64,000 nt of DNA from assembly GCA_018268935.1 (NCBI GenBank), contig JAFDVS010000123.1:1-64000 (forward strand), given 5' to 3'. Source of the DNA: Acidobacteriota bacterium. Lineage in GTDB: Bacteria > Acidobacteriota > Terriglobia > Bryobacterales > Bryobacteraceae. Positions 17,909 to 26,794 of this stretch are shown one piece after another (positions within the stretch are counted from its first letter, which is position 1; each line of letters opens with the position of its first letter). The notes under the pieces are model-generated. The model was given only the letters and a program-made list of their open reading frames with translations, was not told the DNA's origin and made no database searches. Position numbers and translations under genes: made by a program.

Positions 17909-20900
17909 GTGGCATCCCGCAAGCGCACGATCGCGATCGCTCTCGGCGCCGTCGCGTTGGCGGTAGTGATCGCACTCGCCTGGTATGTGCAAAGCCCTGC
18001 CATGGAGCGCAGGCTGGTGGCTGAAGCCAACCGCTTGCTCCAGCGGCAGGGCCTTGCGCTGGAAATCGAGCGATTGCACTTCAACCTTCGCCGCATGTCC
18101 GTCAGTCTGGGCGGCGTGAAGCTGCGCGCCGCGCATAAGCCCGATCTGCCCGACTTGTTCACCGCCGCCCGCATCGACGCCACCATTGACCTTTGGCAAG
18201 CGATTCGCGGTTTCTATGTCATTACCGGCGCCACCATCGATTCGCCGCGGCTGCAGGTGATCTACTTCCCCGACGGCACTTCGAACCTGCCCCTGCCTCG
18301 CGAATCGAAGCCTGGCCCGGTGAACTACCGCATTCAAAACCTGCGCGCCACGAAAGGCGCCGTGCGCGTGGAAGACCGCGGCAGCGGGTTGCTCGCGCAA
18401 ATCCCCGCCTTCGAGGCAGCACTCGATTACGGCGTCCTCGCCAGTCAATATGAAGCCAAACTCACCGTGCCCGCGCTGCAGCTCCGTTATGCCGATCGCG
18501 ATTGGCGCGCCAGCACACTGCAAGCGGTCCTGCATACCAACGCCGCATTCGAGAACCCGCGGATCGAACTGCTCGGCGCGGACACCTCGCTCGGCCGCAT
18601 TGAAGTATCCGGTGTTCCCACCGCGCTCCAGTTCAAAGCGGTCAGCTCACTGGCGCAACTGGCGGCGCTGACCGGCAAGCCAAGCCCCGTATCGAGCGAT
18701 ATCGTGCTTACGGGAAAACTCGACTTTCCCGAGTTCGACAGGAAACGCCTCACCGCCGAAGCGCGCCTCCTGCTGCGCGGCGCCGGCGGTGGCATTCCAC
18801 TCAGCGGTGACGCTACGCTGCATCTGGCCAATGAGAAGCTGCGGGCCGGCATCCACTCCCTACAAATTCCAGGCGTGCGTACCAGGGGCGATATCGAGAT
18901 CACCGCGCAAGAGAACCTCAGCGGCAGGCTCTCACTCGAAGTCTTCGATGCCGCCCAAGCCGTCGCTCCCTACCGCAAGCAACTCCCGCCCATCGCCGGA
19001 CGCATTGCTGCTCAAGTTGCACTTCGCGGCAAGCTCCGCGAACCGCAGGCATCCATTCAACTCGACCGGGCCGCGCTCGACATCGGCGAATTCAAAGCAC
19101 TCACCGCTACCGGCCAGTTGGAAGCCAATTCGCGCGAATTGACCATCGCGCGTCTTCAGATCGGCGCTGCGGGAGAACAAGCCACACTCGAAGGAAAGAT
19201 TCGCCCGCAATCACTCGACCTGCGCGCCGGTCTCGATCAAGCCAGCATCCGCGGCCTTCTTTCGCTTGTCCCCAACAACACGGCCATCCCCATCGACGGC
19301 CGGCTCACGGCGCAGGCGCAGATCACCGGAAACCCGCGCGATCCGCAGGCCACGGCATCGCTTGAGGCCACCTCGCTCGTGGCATGGGAAGAACAGCTCG
19401 GCACTCTGCAAGCTACCGCCAACTTCACTGCCGGGCGCCTCGCCGTTCCTGGGTTTAAGTTCACCAGAGACGCAGGCCACATCCGTGGCGAAGGCGCTTA
19501 CGCAGTTTCATCCGGCCTCATCGCGCTGCAGGCGCAGTTCTCTCAATTCGCCGTCAGCCGCTATGCCAAAGCAATCCTCGACGGCAAAGTGAATCTCCAC
19601 GGCACCATGGAAAACCCCGAAGGCGATTTCCAATTCTCCGCCCCCGGCATCGTCTACGAAGCGAAAACCATCGGCCCATTCACAACCACCGGCACACTTC
19701 GCAATCAGACCGTGGCCGCCTCTCTTCAAGTCCCTTCACTCGGAGTGGAAGGCAACGTCAAAGCCCCCATCAAGGGCCCGCAGCGTTTCGAATTCGACGC
19801 GCGCTTCCGCAACTCCTCCATCACCACCCTGGCCGCCCTCGCGGGTCAGGCCCCGCAAGATGTCGAAGGGCGCTTCGATGGCGATGTCGCCGGCGTTTAC
19901 ACAGGCGATCTCGCCACCGCCGAAGCCACAGCCTCCATCACCCGGCTCGATGCCACCTATCGCGCCCAGCCCATCCGGACCACCGGCCCACTGCAGTTCA
20001 GCCTCGCCAAGGGGATGGCCACCATCCAACCGGCGCGCCTGCAAATCGCCAGTTCCTTCGCCGAATTCTCCGGCCTTCTCCCCATCGAACCCGGCGCAGC
20101 CATCCCGGGCCTGAACCTCAAGGCGCGCCTCCAACTGACCGATCTGCCGACGCTCCTGCCGCAGCAGATCCGCGCCGCCAGTGGCGAACTCCAACTCGAT
20201 GCCACCATCCGGGGCTCTCTGCGTAAGCCGCAGATCGAGTCCGCCGTTCGGCTGGAGAAAGCTTCCATCCAGCCCCTGGCCACTCCGCTTGCTTTCGAAG
20301 CCGTCGAATTGCAGGGCAACATCAGCGGCGAAAAACTCCAGATCGCGCGGCTCGCGGCCACTTACTCCAGCGGTAAGATCAGCGGCGAAGGCGTGATCCC
20401 GCTCCATCTCTTCGTCCCCCACGAATATCTCTCGCTGCCTGAGCGCGCCCCCGCGCGCCTCCAACTGCGCGCCGATCAACTCCCCGTGGAAGCCATCCCC
20501 GGCCGCCCCGAGAAACTCCAGGGCTCATTCTCGCTCGCCCTCGATGCCACCGCGCCTACCGCAGACCCCGCCTCCGTCGAAGCCACACTGCAGATCCCCG
20601 ATGCCAAGCTCCGCCTCGGCGAATTCGACGTGGCCCTCGTCAAACCCGCTCTCGCCACGCTCCGCAAAAACCTGCTCCAGCTCGATCAGTTGGAATTAAA
20701 GGGCCCGGAAACACAACTGCGCACCCGCGGCTATATCCGCGCCGCCGCGCCCTACGCCGCCAATCTCTCCACCGATGGCAATCTCGACATCGCGCTCATC
20801 TCCGCCTTCCTTCCCGATTGGACACTGTCCGGCGAATCCGCCTTCCAATTCGCCATCCGCGGCTCGCTCTCGCAGCCCACCATGGCCGGATTCCTCGAAT

Positions 20901-23900
20901 TGAAAGACGGCCTGGCGAGCAAAGAGCAGCCATCGCTCGATGCTTCCGCCATCCACGCCCGCGTGTCTTTTGAAGGCAGCAAGATCACGCTCGAAAGCCT
21001 GAAAGGTGAATTGAACGGCGGCACATTCGAAGCACAGGGCGGCGCCAATGCCCTCTTCAGCTCGAACCAAAGCTTTGAAGCCCGCAACGTCGATCTGCGT
21101 CTCAAAGCCGCCAACATGTACCTTGAACCGGTGGCAGGCTTGAAGACCCTTACCGATGCCACCCTTCGTGTGGAAGGCTCCAGCGCGGGGCTCTCCGTCA
21201 GTGGCGACATCACCGCGCAGGAAAGCAGCTATGACGAACCCATCCAGTTCGAACAGGCGTTGTTGAACTCGCTGCGCACCACCACTACCGTCACCACATT
21301 GGAAGAATCCGCCGCCGGAATCCCCGTGGCTCTCAACGTCCTCGTGCGCACCCTCGCTCCGCTGCAGATCAACAACAACCTGCTGCGCGCCGCCGTCGAT
21401 GCTGACCTCCGCCTGCGCGGCACGGTGAACAAACCCGGCCTCACCGGACGCCTCAGCATCGACGAAGGCAGCCAGCTTTTCCTCAACGAGCGCACCTACA
21501 CCGTGGAGCGCGGCACGGTGGTGTTCACCGATGAGCGCCGCATCGCGCCCACACTCGATATCGCCGCCCGCACCCGCGTCAACGAATACGACATCACGTT
21601 GCGCCTACAAGGCCCGCCCGGCCGCGAGCTACAAACCACGCTATCGGCCGATCCGCCGCTCCCCGAACAGGACGTGCTCGCCGTGCTCGCCACCGGGCGC
21701 CGCATGAGCGAACTCGAAGGCTCGGAGAGCGCCGTACTGCGCGAGCAGGTGCTCTCTTACCTCGCCGGATCCGTGGGCGGCGGCATTACCTCAAGAGCAG
21801 GCCGCGCCATCGGCCTCAGCCAGGTCCGCATTGAGCCCAGCCTCATCGCCTCGGAAACCGAGCCTACCGCGCGCCTCACTCTCGGCCAGGATTTCACCCG
21901 CCAGCTCGGCCTTGTCTACTCCATGAATCTGCGCGACTCGAGCGATCAGATCTGGATCGGTAAATACGACGTCACCCGCCGCTTCACCACCCGCGCCATC
22001 CGCCAGAGCGATGAAACCTACCGTTTTCAGTTCCAGCACGATTTGCAATTCGGCGGTCGCCAACCGGAAACGCAGGCGCAAAAGAAACGCACCGCGCAGC
22101 GCGTCTCAAAAGTCACCATCATCGGCGATTCCCCTTTCCCCGCCAAGGAAGTGGAAGGCTGGCTCGGCATCCACGACGGCAGCCGCTACGATTTCTTTCA
22201 ACTGCGCAAAGGCATGGACAAGATCCGCCAGAAACACGCCGACAAAGGCTATCTGGAAGTCCGCGTCACCAACACCCGCCAGGAAAATGCGAATCAGGTG
22301 GAGCTCAACGTCGAGGTCAAAGCGGGTCCCCGCATCCGCTTCGCCTACGAAGGTTGGGACCCTTCGCGTTCCGAGCGCCAGGCCCTGCGCGACACCTGGC
22401 GTGGCGCGGCATTCGAAGCGCTCCGCCTCCGCGCCGTGGAACGCAAAGCCTCGCAACAGCTTTCCGCCGACGGCTATTTACAGGCCACGGTCGAAGTAAA
22501 GCCGCGCGCCAATTCGAGCGGCAAGCTCATCCTCATTGAAGCGGTGCGCGGCAAGCGCTACAGCCGCCAGCGGCCGCGGTTCCTCGGCCTCCCGCCCGAG
22601 CGTGAACGCGCCCTGCACAAACTCATCGAGCCCGTCGCCTACTCCGATCCGTCGCGCGCAGCCGCCCTTATCCGCGACCGCTTTCAGCGCGAAGGCTTCC
22701 TCGATGTGCAGGTCAAAACGCCGCCCTTCACCTACGACGAGTCTTCCTCGACGGCGCTCGCCACTTACGACATCCTACTCGGGCCCCAATACCGCATCGG
22801 AGACATCGCCTTTGCGGGGGCTGACAAACTCCCCGCAAACACTCTGCGCGCCCGCCTTCCCTTCCTCGCCGGCGCCGTCTACACTCCGGAACTCGACAAC
22901 CGGGCCATCGATTCCCTCTTCCTCGCCTACGGCGATTCCGGCTACAGCGACGCGCAAATCGAACAGCGCCTCCGCCGCGATCCCTTCACCGGCCTCGTCC
23001 ACCTCGCCTACACCATTCAAGAGGGCCCGCAGCGCGTCGTATCCGATGTGCAGATCGCGGGCAATCAGTACACCAGCGACAACCTGATCCGCACCCAGTT
23101 GGCCATCCGTCCCGGTGAAGTGCTGCACGACGGCAAGGTCGCGCAAGCCCGCCGCAACCTCTATTCGACCGGCGCCTTCACCATCGCCGATGTCGAGATG
23201 GAGCCGCTCGCCCGGCAACCCGATCCGGAAAAGAAGCTGGTCACGCTCAACACCAAGGTCCAGGAGGTGCGTCCGTTTGAAATCCGTTACGGCGGCTTCT
23301 ACGACACCGAGCGCGGCGCCGGCGGCATCGTCGACATCACCAATCGCAACATGCTTGGCGGCGCTCGCACGGTGGGCTTGCGCACCCGCTATGACTCCAC
23401 CTTGCGCGAGGCCCGCGCCTACTACGATCAGCCCACGCTGCTCCGCTTCCCGGTGAAAACGACGGCCACCCTATTCGCCCGCCGCGAATCGAACCCCGGC
23501 TTCTACACAGACCGCGTAGGCGGCTCAATCAACGGCGAATACCGTTTCAAAGGTTACTACCGCCTCGATTTCGGCTATCGTCTCGAAAACACGCACACGT
23601 TCGAAAAGGCGCCTGATCCCTTCTTCCCCTTCGATGTGCGTCTCCGCATCGCTCCGCTCACCGCCGCCATCAGCCGCGACACACGCGATGAAATCCTCGA
23701 CGCCACGCGCGGCTCGTTCTCTTCACACGCCTTCGAAATCGCCCCCGAAACCCTCGGCTCGCAGTTGCGCTACGTCAAATACTACGGGCAATATTTCCAC
23801 TACCGTTCCTTCGGTGGAACACGCGAAGTGCCCTGGGCCCGTGCCATTCGCCCCCGCTTCACCTACGCCGGTGGAGTGCGTCTCGGCCTGGCCACCGGCT

Positions 23901-24277
23901 TAGGAGGGCAGACGGTAATCCAAAGCGAGCGATTCTTTGCCGGCGGCGCCAACACAGTCCGCGGCTTCGACCGCAATTTCCTCGGCCCGCTCGATTTCGA
24001 CGGCACCCCGTTGGGCGGAAACGCCGTCGCCATCCTCAACCAGGAAATCCGTTTCCCGCTCTACAAAATGATCGACGGCGCCGGCTTCTTCGATGCCGGC
24101 AACCTCTCCACGCGCGTCTCCAACTTCAGCAACTCCGAGTGGCGCAAATCGGCGGGCTTCGGCCTCCGCCTGCGCACACCCTACGTCCTGCTCCGCGTCG
24201 ATTATGGCGTCAAACTCGGCCGCAGACCCGGAGAAAGCACTGGCCAATTCTTCTTCAGCATCGGCCAGGCTTTCTGA
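17909..24277 (+). CDS. TamB-Omp85 fusion: AsmA/TamB-like chain joined to POTRA domains and an outer-membrane barrel
   Basis: 2122 residues, GTG start with AAGG about 10 bases upstream. Residues ~7-27 form one inner-membrane anchor. Residues ~30-1380 are TamB-like: an N-terminal AsmA-like part (LHFNLRRMSVSLGGV), a long run of beta strands, and the conserved DUF490 end (RLSIDEGSQLFLNERTY, GTVVFTDER, DPPLPEQDVLAVLATGR). Residues ~1400-1785 are about four POTRA domains (VSKVTIIGDSPFPAKEV; YRIGDIAFAGADKLP; VSDVQIAGNQYTSDN). Residues ~1790-2122 are the Omp85 barrel, with V-R-G-F at ~2015 in loop L6 and a terminal Phe (FSIGQAF). In Proteobacteria TamB and TamA are separate proteins of both membranes; here one chain would run from inner to outer membrane. 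No frame break is seen across the join. Likely job: outer-membrane protein or lipid transport. Confidence 0.9.
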   Translation: MASRKRTIAIALGAVALAVVIALAWYVQSPAMERRLVAEANRLLQRQGLALEIERLHFNLRRMSVSLGGVKLRAAHKPDLPDLFTAARIDATIDLWQAIRGFYVITGATIDSPRLQVIYFPDGTSNLPLPRESKPGPVNYRIQNLRATKGAVRVEDRGSGLLAQIPAFEAALDYGVLASQYEAKLTVPALQLRYADRDWRASTLQAVLHTNAAFENPRIELLGADTSLGRIEVSGVPTALQFKAVSSLAQLAALTGKPSPVSSDIVLTGKLDFPEFDRKRLTAEARLLLRGAGGGIPLSGDATLHLANEKLRAGIHSLQIPGVRTRGDIEITAQENLSGRLSLEVFDAAQAVAPYRKQLPPIAGRIAAQVALRGKLREPQASIQLDRAALDIGEFKALTATGQLEANSRELTIARLQIGAAGEQATLEGKIRPQSLDLRAGLDQASIRGLLSLVPNNTAIPIDGRLTAQAQITGNPRDPQATASLEATSLVAWEEQLGTLQATANFTAGRLAVPGFKFTRDAGHIRGEGAYAVSSGLIALQAQFSQFAVSRYAKAILDGKVNLHGTMENPEGDFQFSAPGIVYEAKTIGPFTTTGTLRNQTVAASLQVPSLGVEGNVKAPIKGPQRFEFDARFRNSSITTLAALAGQAPQDVEGRFDGDVAGVYTGDLATAEATASITRLDATYRAQPIRTTGPLQFSLAKGMATIQPARLQIASSFAEFSGLLPIEPGAAIPGLNLKARLQLTDLPTLLPQQIRAASGELQLDATIRGSLRKPQIESAVRLEKASIQPLATPLAFEAVELQGNISGEKLQIARLAATYSSGKISGEGVIPLHLFVPHEYLSLPERAPARLQLRADQLPVEAIPGRPEKLQGSFSLALDATAPTADPASVEATLQIPDAKLRLGEFDVALVKPALATLRKNLLQLDQLELKGPETQLRTRGYIRAAAPYAANLSTDGNLDIALISAFLPDWTLSGESAFQFAIRGSLSQPTMAGFLELKDGLASKEQPSLDASAIHARVSFEGSKITLESLKGELNGGTFEAQGGANALFSSNQSFEARNVDLRLKAANMYLEPVAGLKTLTDATLRVEGSSAGLSVSGDITAQESSYDEPIQFEQALLNSLRTTTTVTTLEESAAGIPVALNVLVRTLAPLQINNNLLRAAVDADLRLRGTVNKPGLTGRLSIDEGSQLFLNERTYTVERGTVVFTDERRIAPTLDIAARTRVNEYDITLRLQGPPGRELQTTLSADPPLPEQDVLAVLATGRRMSELEGSESAVLREQVLSYLAGSVGGGITSRAGRAIGLSQVRIEPSLIASETEPTARLTLGQDFTRQLGLVYSMNLRDSSDQIWIGKYDVTRRFTTRAIRQSDETYRFQFQHDLQFGGRQPETQAQKKRTAQRVSKVTIIGDSPFPAKEVEGWLGIHDGSRYDFFQLRKGMDKIRQKHADKGYLEVRVTNTRQENANQVELNVEVKAGPRIRFAYEGWDPSRSERQALRDTWRGAAFEALRLRAVERKASQQLSADGYLQATVEVKPRANSSGKLILIEAVRGKRYSRQRPRFLGLPPERERALHKLIEPVAYSDPSRAAALIRDRFQREGFLDVQVKTPPFTYDESSSTALATYDILLGPQYRIGDIAFAGADKLPANTLRARLPFLAGAVYTPELDNRAIDSLFLAYGDSGYSDAQIEQRLRRDPFTGLVHLAYTIQEGPQRVVSDVQIAGNQYTSDNLIRTQLAIRPGEVLHDGKVAQARRNLYSTGAFTIADVEMEPLARQPDPEKKLVTLNTKVQEVRPFEIRYGGFYDTERGAGGIVDITNRNMLGGARTVGLRTRYDSTLREARAYYDQPTLLRFPVKTTATLFARRESNPGFYTDRVGGSINGEYRFKGYYRLDFGYRLENTHTFEKAPDPFFPFDVRLRIAPLTAAISRDTRDEILDATRGSFSSHAFEIAPETLGSQLRYVKYYGQYFHYRSFGGTREVPWARAIRPRFTYAGGVRLGLATGLGGQTVIQSERFFAGGANTVRGFDRNFLGPLDFDGTPLGGNAVAILNQEIRFPLYKMIDGAGFFDAGNLSTRVSNFSNSEWRKSAGFGLRLRTPYVLLRVDYGVKLGRRPGESTGQFFFSIGQAF

Positions 24278-24285
24278 ATCCGTGG

Positions 24286-24711
24286 TCAGCGCAGCTTCTC
24301 TATATCTGCCCGCATCTTCTCCGCCCGCTCCACCAACTCCGGCGTATACTCAGCCCCAAAATCTGCAAGCTCGTACAGCGGCCGGATCTCAATCTGGCTC
24401 TCCTCCCCCGTCGGATTCGGGCACCGCTTCACCCACTCAATGGCTTCCTGCAAGTCGCGAACCTGCCACAGCCAGTATCCCGCAATCAGCTCCTTCGTCT
24501 CCGCAAACGGCCCATCCACCACCGTCCGCTTCTCCCCGCTGAATAGCACTCGCGCCGCCTTCGCGGTCGGCTGCAAGCCTTGCCCATCCAGCATGATGCC
24601 CGCCTTCACTAACTCCTCGTTATAATCCGTCATCTCCTTCAATAACTGCTCGCTGGGCATCACGCCCGCTTCCGAATCCTTCGTGGCCTTGATCAATACT
24701 ATGCATCGCAT
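24286..24711 (-). CDS. YciI-like (DGPF domain) protein
   Basis: 141 residues with the diagnostic V-D-G-P-F-A-E-T-K-E motif, plus MRCIVLIKATKDSEAG at the start and GYWLWQVRDLQEAIEWVKR. YciI-like proteins are ferredoxin-fold dimers that often sit beside ECF sigma factors; their enzymatic role is unsettled. It converges with the TamB-Omp85 gene with only 8 bases between the stops. No ECF gene is adjacent here. Confidence 0.85.
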   Translation of the reverse strand: MRCIVLIKATKDSEAGVMPSEQLLKEMTDYNEELVKAGIMLDGQGLQPTAKAARVLFSGEKRTVVDGPFAETKELIAGYWLWQVRDLQEAIEWVKRCPNPTGEESQIEIRPLYELADFGAEYTPELVERAEKMRADIEKLR

Positions 24712-24801
24712 CGGCTTGGTTTTCCTTTCTACTGAGGCGTCGAACGGGGAGAGCCGGAATCGACAACTGGTGAAAACTATTTTCCCGTGTTCCGATTTCC
24801 A

Positions 24802-24831
24802 TTGACTCGCTTGAAATCAAAGTGATATCAT
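24802..24831 (+). promoter_or_regulatory. Promoter of the SPFH operon
   Basis: TTGACT at 24802-24807 and TATCAT at 24826-24831, 18 bases apart, fit a sigma-70 promoter. The start codon is at 24861, with GGAG at 24845-24848. The -10 is inside the tandem operator described separately. Confidence 0.55.
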
Positions 24832-24841
24832 AATGATGTCA
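24823..24841. promoter_or_regulatory. Tandem TGATRTCA operator, probable target of the ribbon-helix-helix protein
   Basis: TGATATCA (24823-24830) and TGATGTCA (24834-24841) are direct copies of one 8-mer, 3 bases apart, so 11 bases from centre to centre, about one DNA turn. The first copy is a perfect palindrome. Both overlap or abut the -10 box. Arc/MetJ-type ribbon-helix-helix repressors bind such tandem short boxes as pairs of dimers, and one is encoded at 25755. Autoregulation is therefore predicted. Confidence 0.5.
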
Positions 24842-24860
24842 GAAGGAGACAACAAGAACT

Positions 24861-25742
24861 ATGCTCCGCGAGAAAGAGATTAAGGGCCTGGCCGGTTGGC
24901 CCATGCTATTGGCGATGATTGCAGTGGCGCTGTTCGCCGTCGTGTCGTTGATCGGGGCGATCAAAGACGTATCCCGTGACGAGTCAGGCTTGATGGTTGT
25001 GGTATGGATTGTCGTGCTGTTCGTCGACCTCGTCTGTTTGGCCGGCCTGACCGTAGTCAACCCCAACGAAGCGAAAGTAGTCCAGTTATTCGGCGCCTAT
25101 CAGGGCACACTCAAAACGCAGGGGATGCGCTGGGTGAACCCGCTTACCAGCCGCCGACGCGTTTCGCTCCGCGTGCGCAACTTTGAGAGCGGCCACTTGA
25201 AGGTCAACGATCACGACGGCAACCCCATCGAAATTGCCGCCGTCGTAGTGTGGCGCGTGGTGGAGACGGCGGAAGCTGTCTTCCACGTCGACGACTACGA
25301 AGACTTCGTCCATGTGCAAAGCGAAGCCGCGGTGCGCAACCTGGCGACATCCTACCCCTACGATGCGCATCAGGACGGCCACCTTTCCTTGCGCATGTCC
25401 GCCGGCGAGATTGCCCTCCAACTCCGCAAGGAAGTGCAGGAGCGGCTGGATAAAGCAGGCGTCGAGGTGATTGAAGCGCGCCTCAGCCACCTGGCTTACG
25501 CGCCGGAGATCGCCAGCGCCATGTTGCGCCGCCAGCAGGCGAGCGCTGTCATCGCCGCCCGCACCCGTATCGTGGAAGGCGCGGTCGGCATGGTGGAGAT
25601 GGCCCTCGCCGCCCTCAGCGAAAAGGGTGTCGTCCATCTCGATGAAGAACGCAAAGCCCAGATGGTGAGCAACCTCCTCGTGGTCCTCTGCAGCGACCGC
25701 GATGCACAACCGGTGGTCAATACGGGGACGCTCTATCAGTAA
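24861..25742 (+). CDS. SPFH/band-7 (stomatin-like) membrane protein
   Basis: 293 residues. Two hydrophobic segments near the N-terminus (~12-35, ~45-65) are followed by the SPFH domain (VNPNEAKVVQLFGAYQGTLK, GMRWVNPLT, VNDHDGNPIEIAAVVVWRV) and a helical C-terminal part (ASAVIAARTRIVEGAVGMVEMAL). SPFH proteins form oligomeric membrane scaffolds and often control proteases or membrane microdomains. The first of three co-directional genes; 12 bases separate it from the ribbon-helix-helix gene. Confidence 0.88.
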   Translation: MLREKEIKGLAGWPMLLAMIAVALFAVVSLIGAIKDVSRDESGLMVVVWIVVLFVDLVCLAGLTVVNPNEAKVVQLFGAYQGTLKTQGMRWVNPLTSRRRVSLRVRNFESGHLKVNDHDGNPIEIAAVVVWRVVETAEAVFHVDDYEDFVHVQSEAAVRNLATSYPYDAHQDGHLSLRMSAGEIALQLRKEVQERLDKAGVEVIEARLSHLAYAPEIASAMLRRQQASAVIAARTRIVEGAVGMVEMALAALSEKGVVHLDEERKAQMVSNLLVVLCSDRDAQPVVNTGTLYQ

Positions 25743-25754
25743 GGCGGAACCGTC

Positions 25755-25943
25755 ATGGCGCAACGAAAACCATTTCTGTTAAGGCTGGACCCGGTAACGC
25801 ATGAAGCGTTGCAGCGCTGGGCCGATGCCGAGTTGCGCAGTTTGAACTCTCAGATTGAGTTTTTGTTGCGAAAGGCATTGAAGGAAGCGGGGCGGTTGCC
25901 GGGCACGAAGTCCGGCGCCCCCGCTTCGGCTGACGAGGAGTAG
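25755..25943 (+). CDS. Arc-like ribbon-helix-helix DNA-binding protein
   Basis: 62 residues. The ribbon-helix-helix core is KPFLLRLDPVTHEALQRWAD followed by a second helix SLNSQIEFLLRKAL, as in the Arc/MetJ family: the beta strand contacts bases and the helices dimerise. A short disordered Pro/Ala tail follows. It lies between the SPFH and DUF3592 genes in one operon (12 and 2 bases from its neighbours), and the tandem TGATRTCA site in the operon promoter is its likely operator. Confidence 0.82.
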   Translation: MAQRKPFLLRLDPVTHEALQRWADAELRSLNSQIEFLLRKALKEAGRLPGTKSGAPASADEE

Positions 25944-25945
25944 TC

Positions 25946-26794
25946 ATGCATTACCGGAAAAATCGGCTTGGTTATCTTCTGGAAGGATGGCGGCCCCCCG
26001 CTGGTGTCCGCAAGTCCCACCCGCGTGATGTGACCTACACCAAGGCGGGGTGGGTCGTTTGGGGCGCTTTCTGGCTCTGCCTGGCGGGTGGATTCGCTGC
26101 CCTGGTGGGTTTGGGCGCAAAGGCCGATCGTGAGGCGGGGCAGGCGCGCCTGCTCCAAACCGAAGGCGTCGAAACCGCTGGCTGGATCACACGCCTCTGG
26201 CGCGGCTCCGGCGATTCCAAGCAACCCTGGGTCGCCTACGAATTCGAAGTGGCCGGCCAGAAGTACACGGGACGCTCTAAAGTCCGCCTCAGCGCGTGGC
26301 GCATGCTGCAACTCGGTGGCGAGTGGCGCATTCGCTATGCCCGCTCCAATCCGCGCATCCATCATCCCGCGCACATCGCCCCTTCGCAAACGCCCATCTT
26401 CGTGCCCTATCTCGTGGGTGGGCTTTGTCTGGCGATTGCGCTCGTCCCCGCGGCTTTGCTGCGGAGCCAGCGACACCTGCTCGCCGAAGGCCGCCTCGCT
26501 CCCGGCATCGTCACCGAAGTGAAGAACAAGCACAGCCAGCACGGCCAGCGTTACGTCACGACCTTCGAGTTTCCCCTGCTGAGCGGAGGTGTAGGCAAAG
26601 GGCACACCATCCCCGAAAAGCAGAACCACTTCGTGGGCCAGAGAGTCTGCGTCGTCTACCTGCCCGATGAGCCGTCAAAGAACGCCATCTATCCGGTGGG
26701 GCTCGTCAAGCAGGCAGGCATCTTCCCCCAGGAAGAACGCCCCGCGAAAGTAGTCCGCCGCGCGCCCATGCGCACCCGCCGGGCCATGGCCTAG
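25946..26794 (+). CDS. DUF3592-like membrane protein
   Basis: 282 residues. Two transmembrane segments (~35-57 and ~153-175) each come before a similar soluble domain with the DUF3592 pattern: GWITRLWRGS...VAYEFEVAGQKYTGRS and GIVTEVKNKHSQHGQRYVTTFEF...GQRVCVVYLPDEP. This looks like an internal duplication. The biochemical role of DUF3592 is unknown; linkage here suggests a membrane partner of the SPFH protein. Its stop codon overlaps, tail to tail, the read-through stop of the antiporter-rhodanese gene. Confidence 0.65.
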   Translation: MHYRKNRLGYLLEGWRPPAGVRKSHPRDVTYTKAGWVVWGAFWLCLAGGFAALVGLGAKADREAGQARLLQTEGVETAGWITRLWRGSGDSKQPWVAYEFEVAGQKYTGRSKVRLSAWRMLQLGGEWRIRYARSNPRIHHPAHIAPSQTPIFVPYLVGGLCLAIALVPAALLRSQRHLLAEGRLAPGIVTEVKNKHSQHGQRYVTTFEFPLLSGGVGKGHTIPEKQNHFVGQRVCVVYLPDEPSKNAIYPVGLVKQAGIFPQEERPAKVVRRAPMRTRRAMA

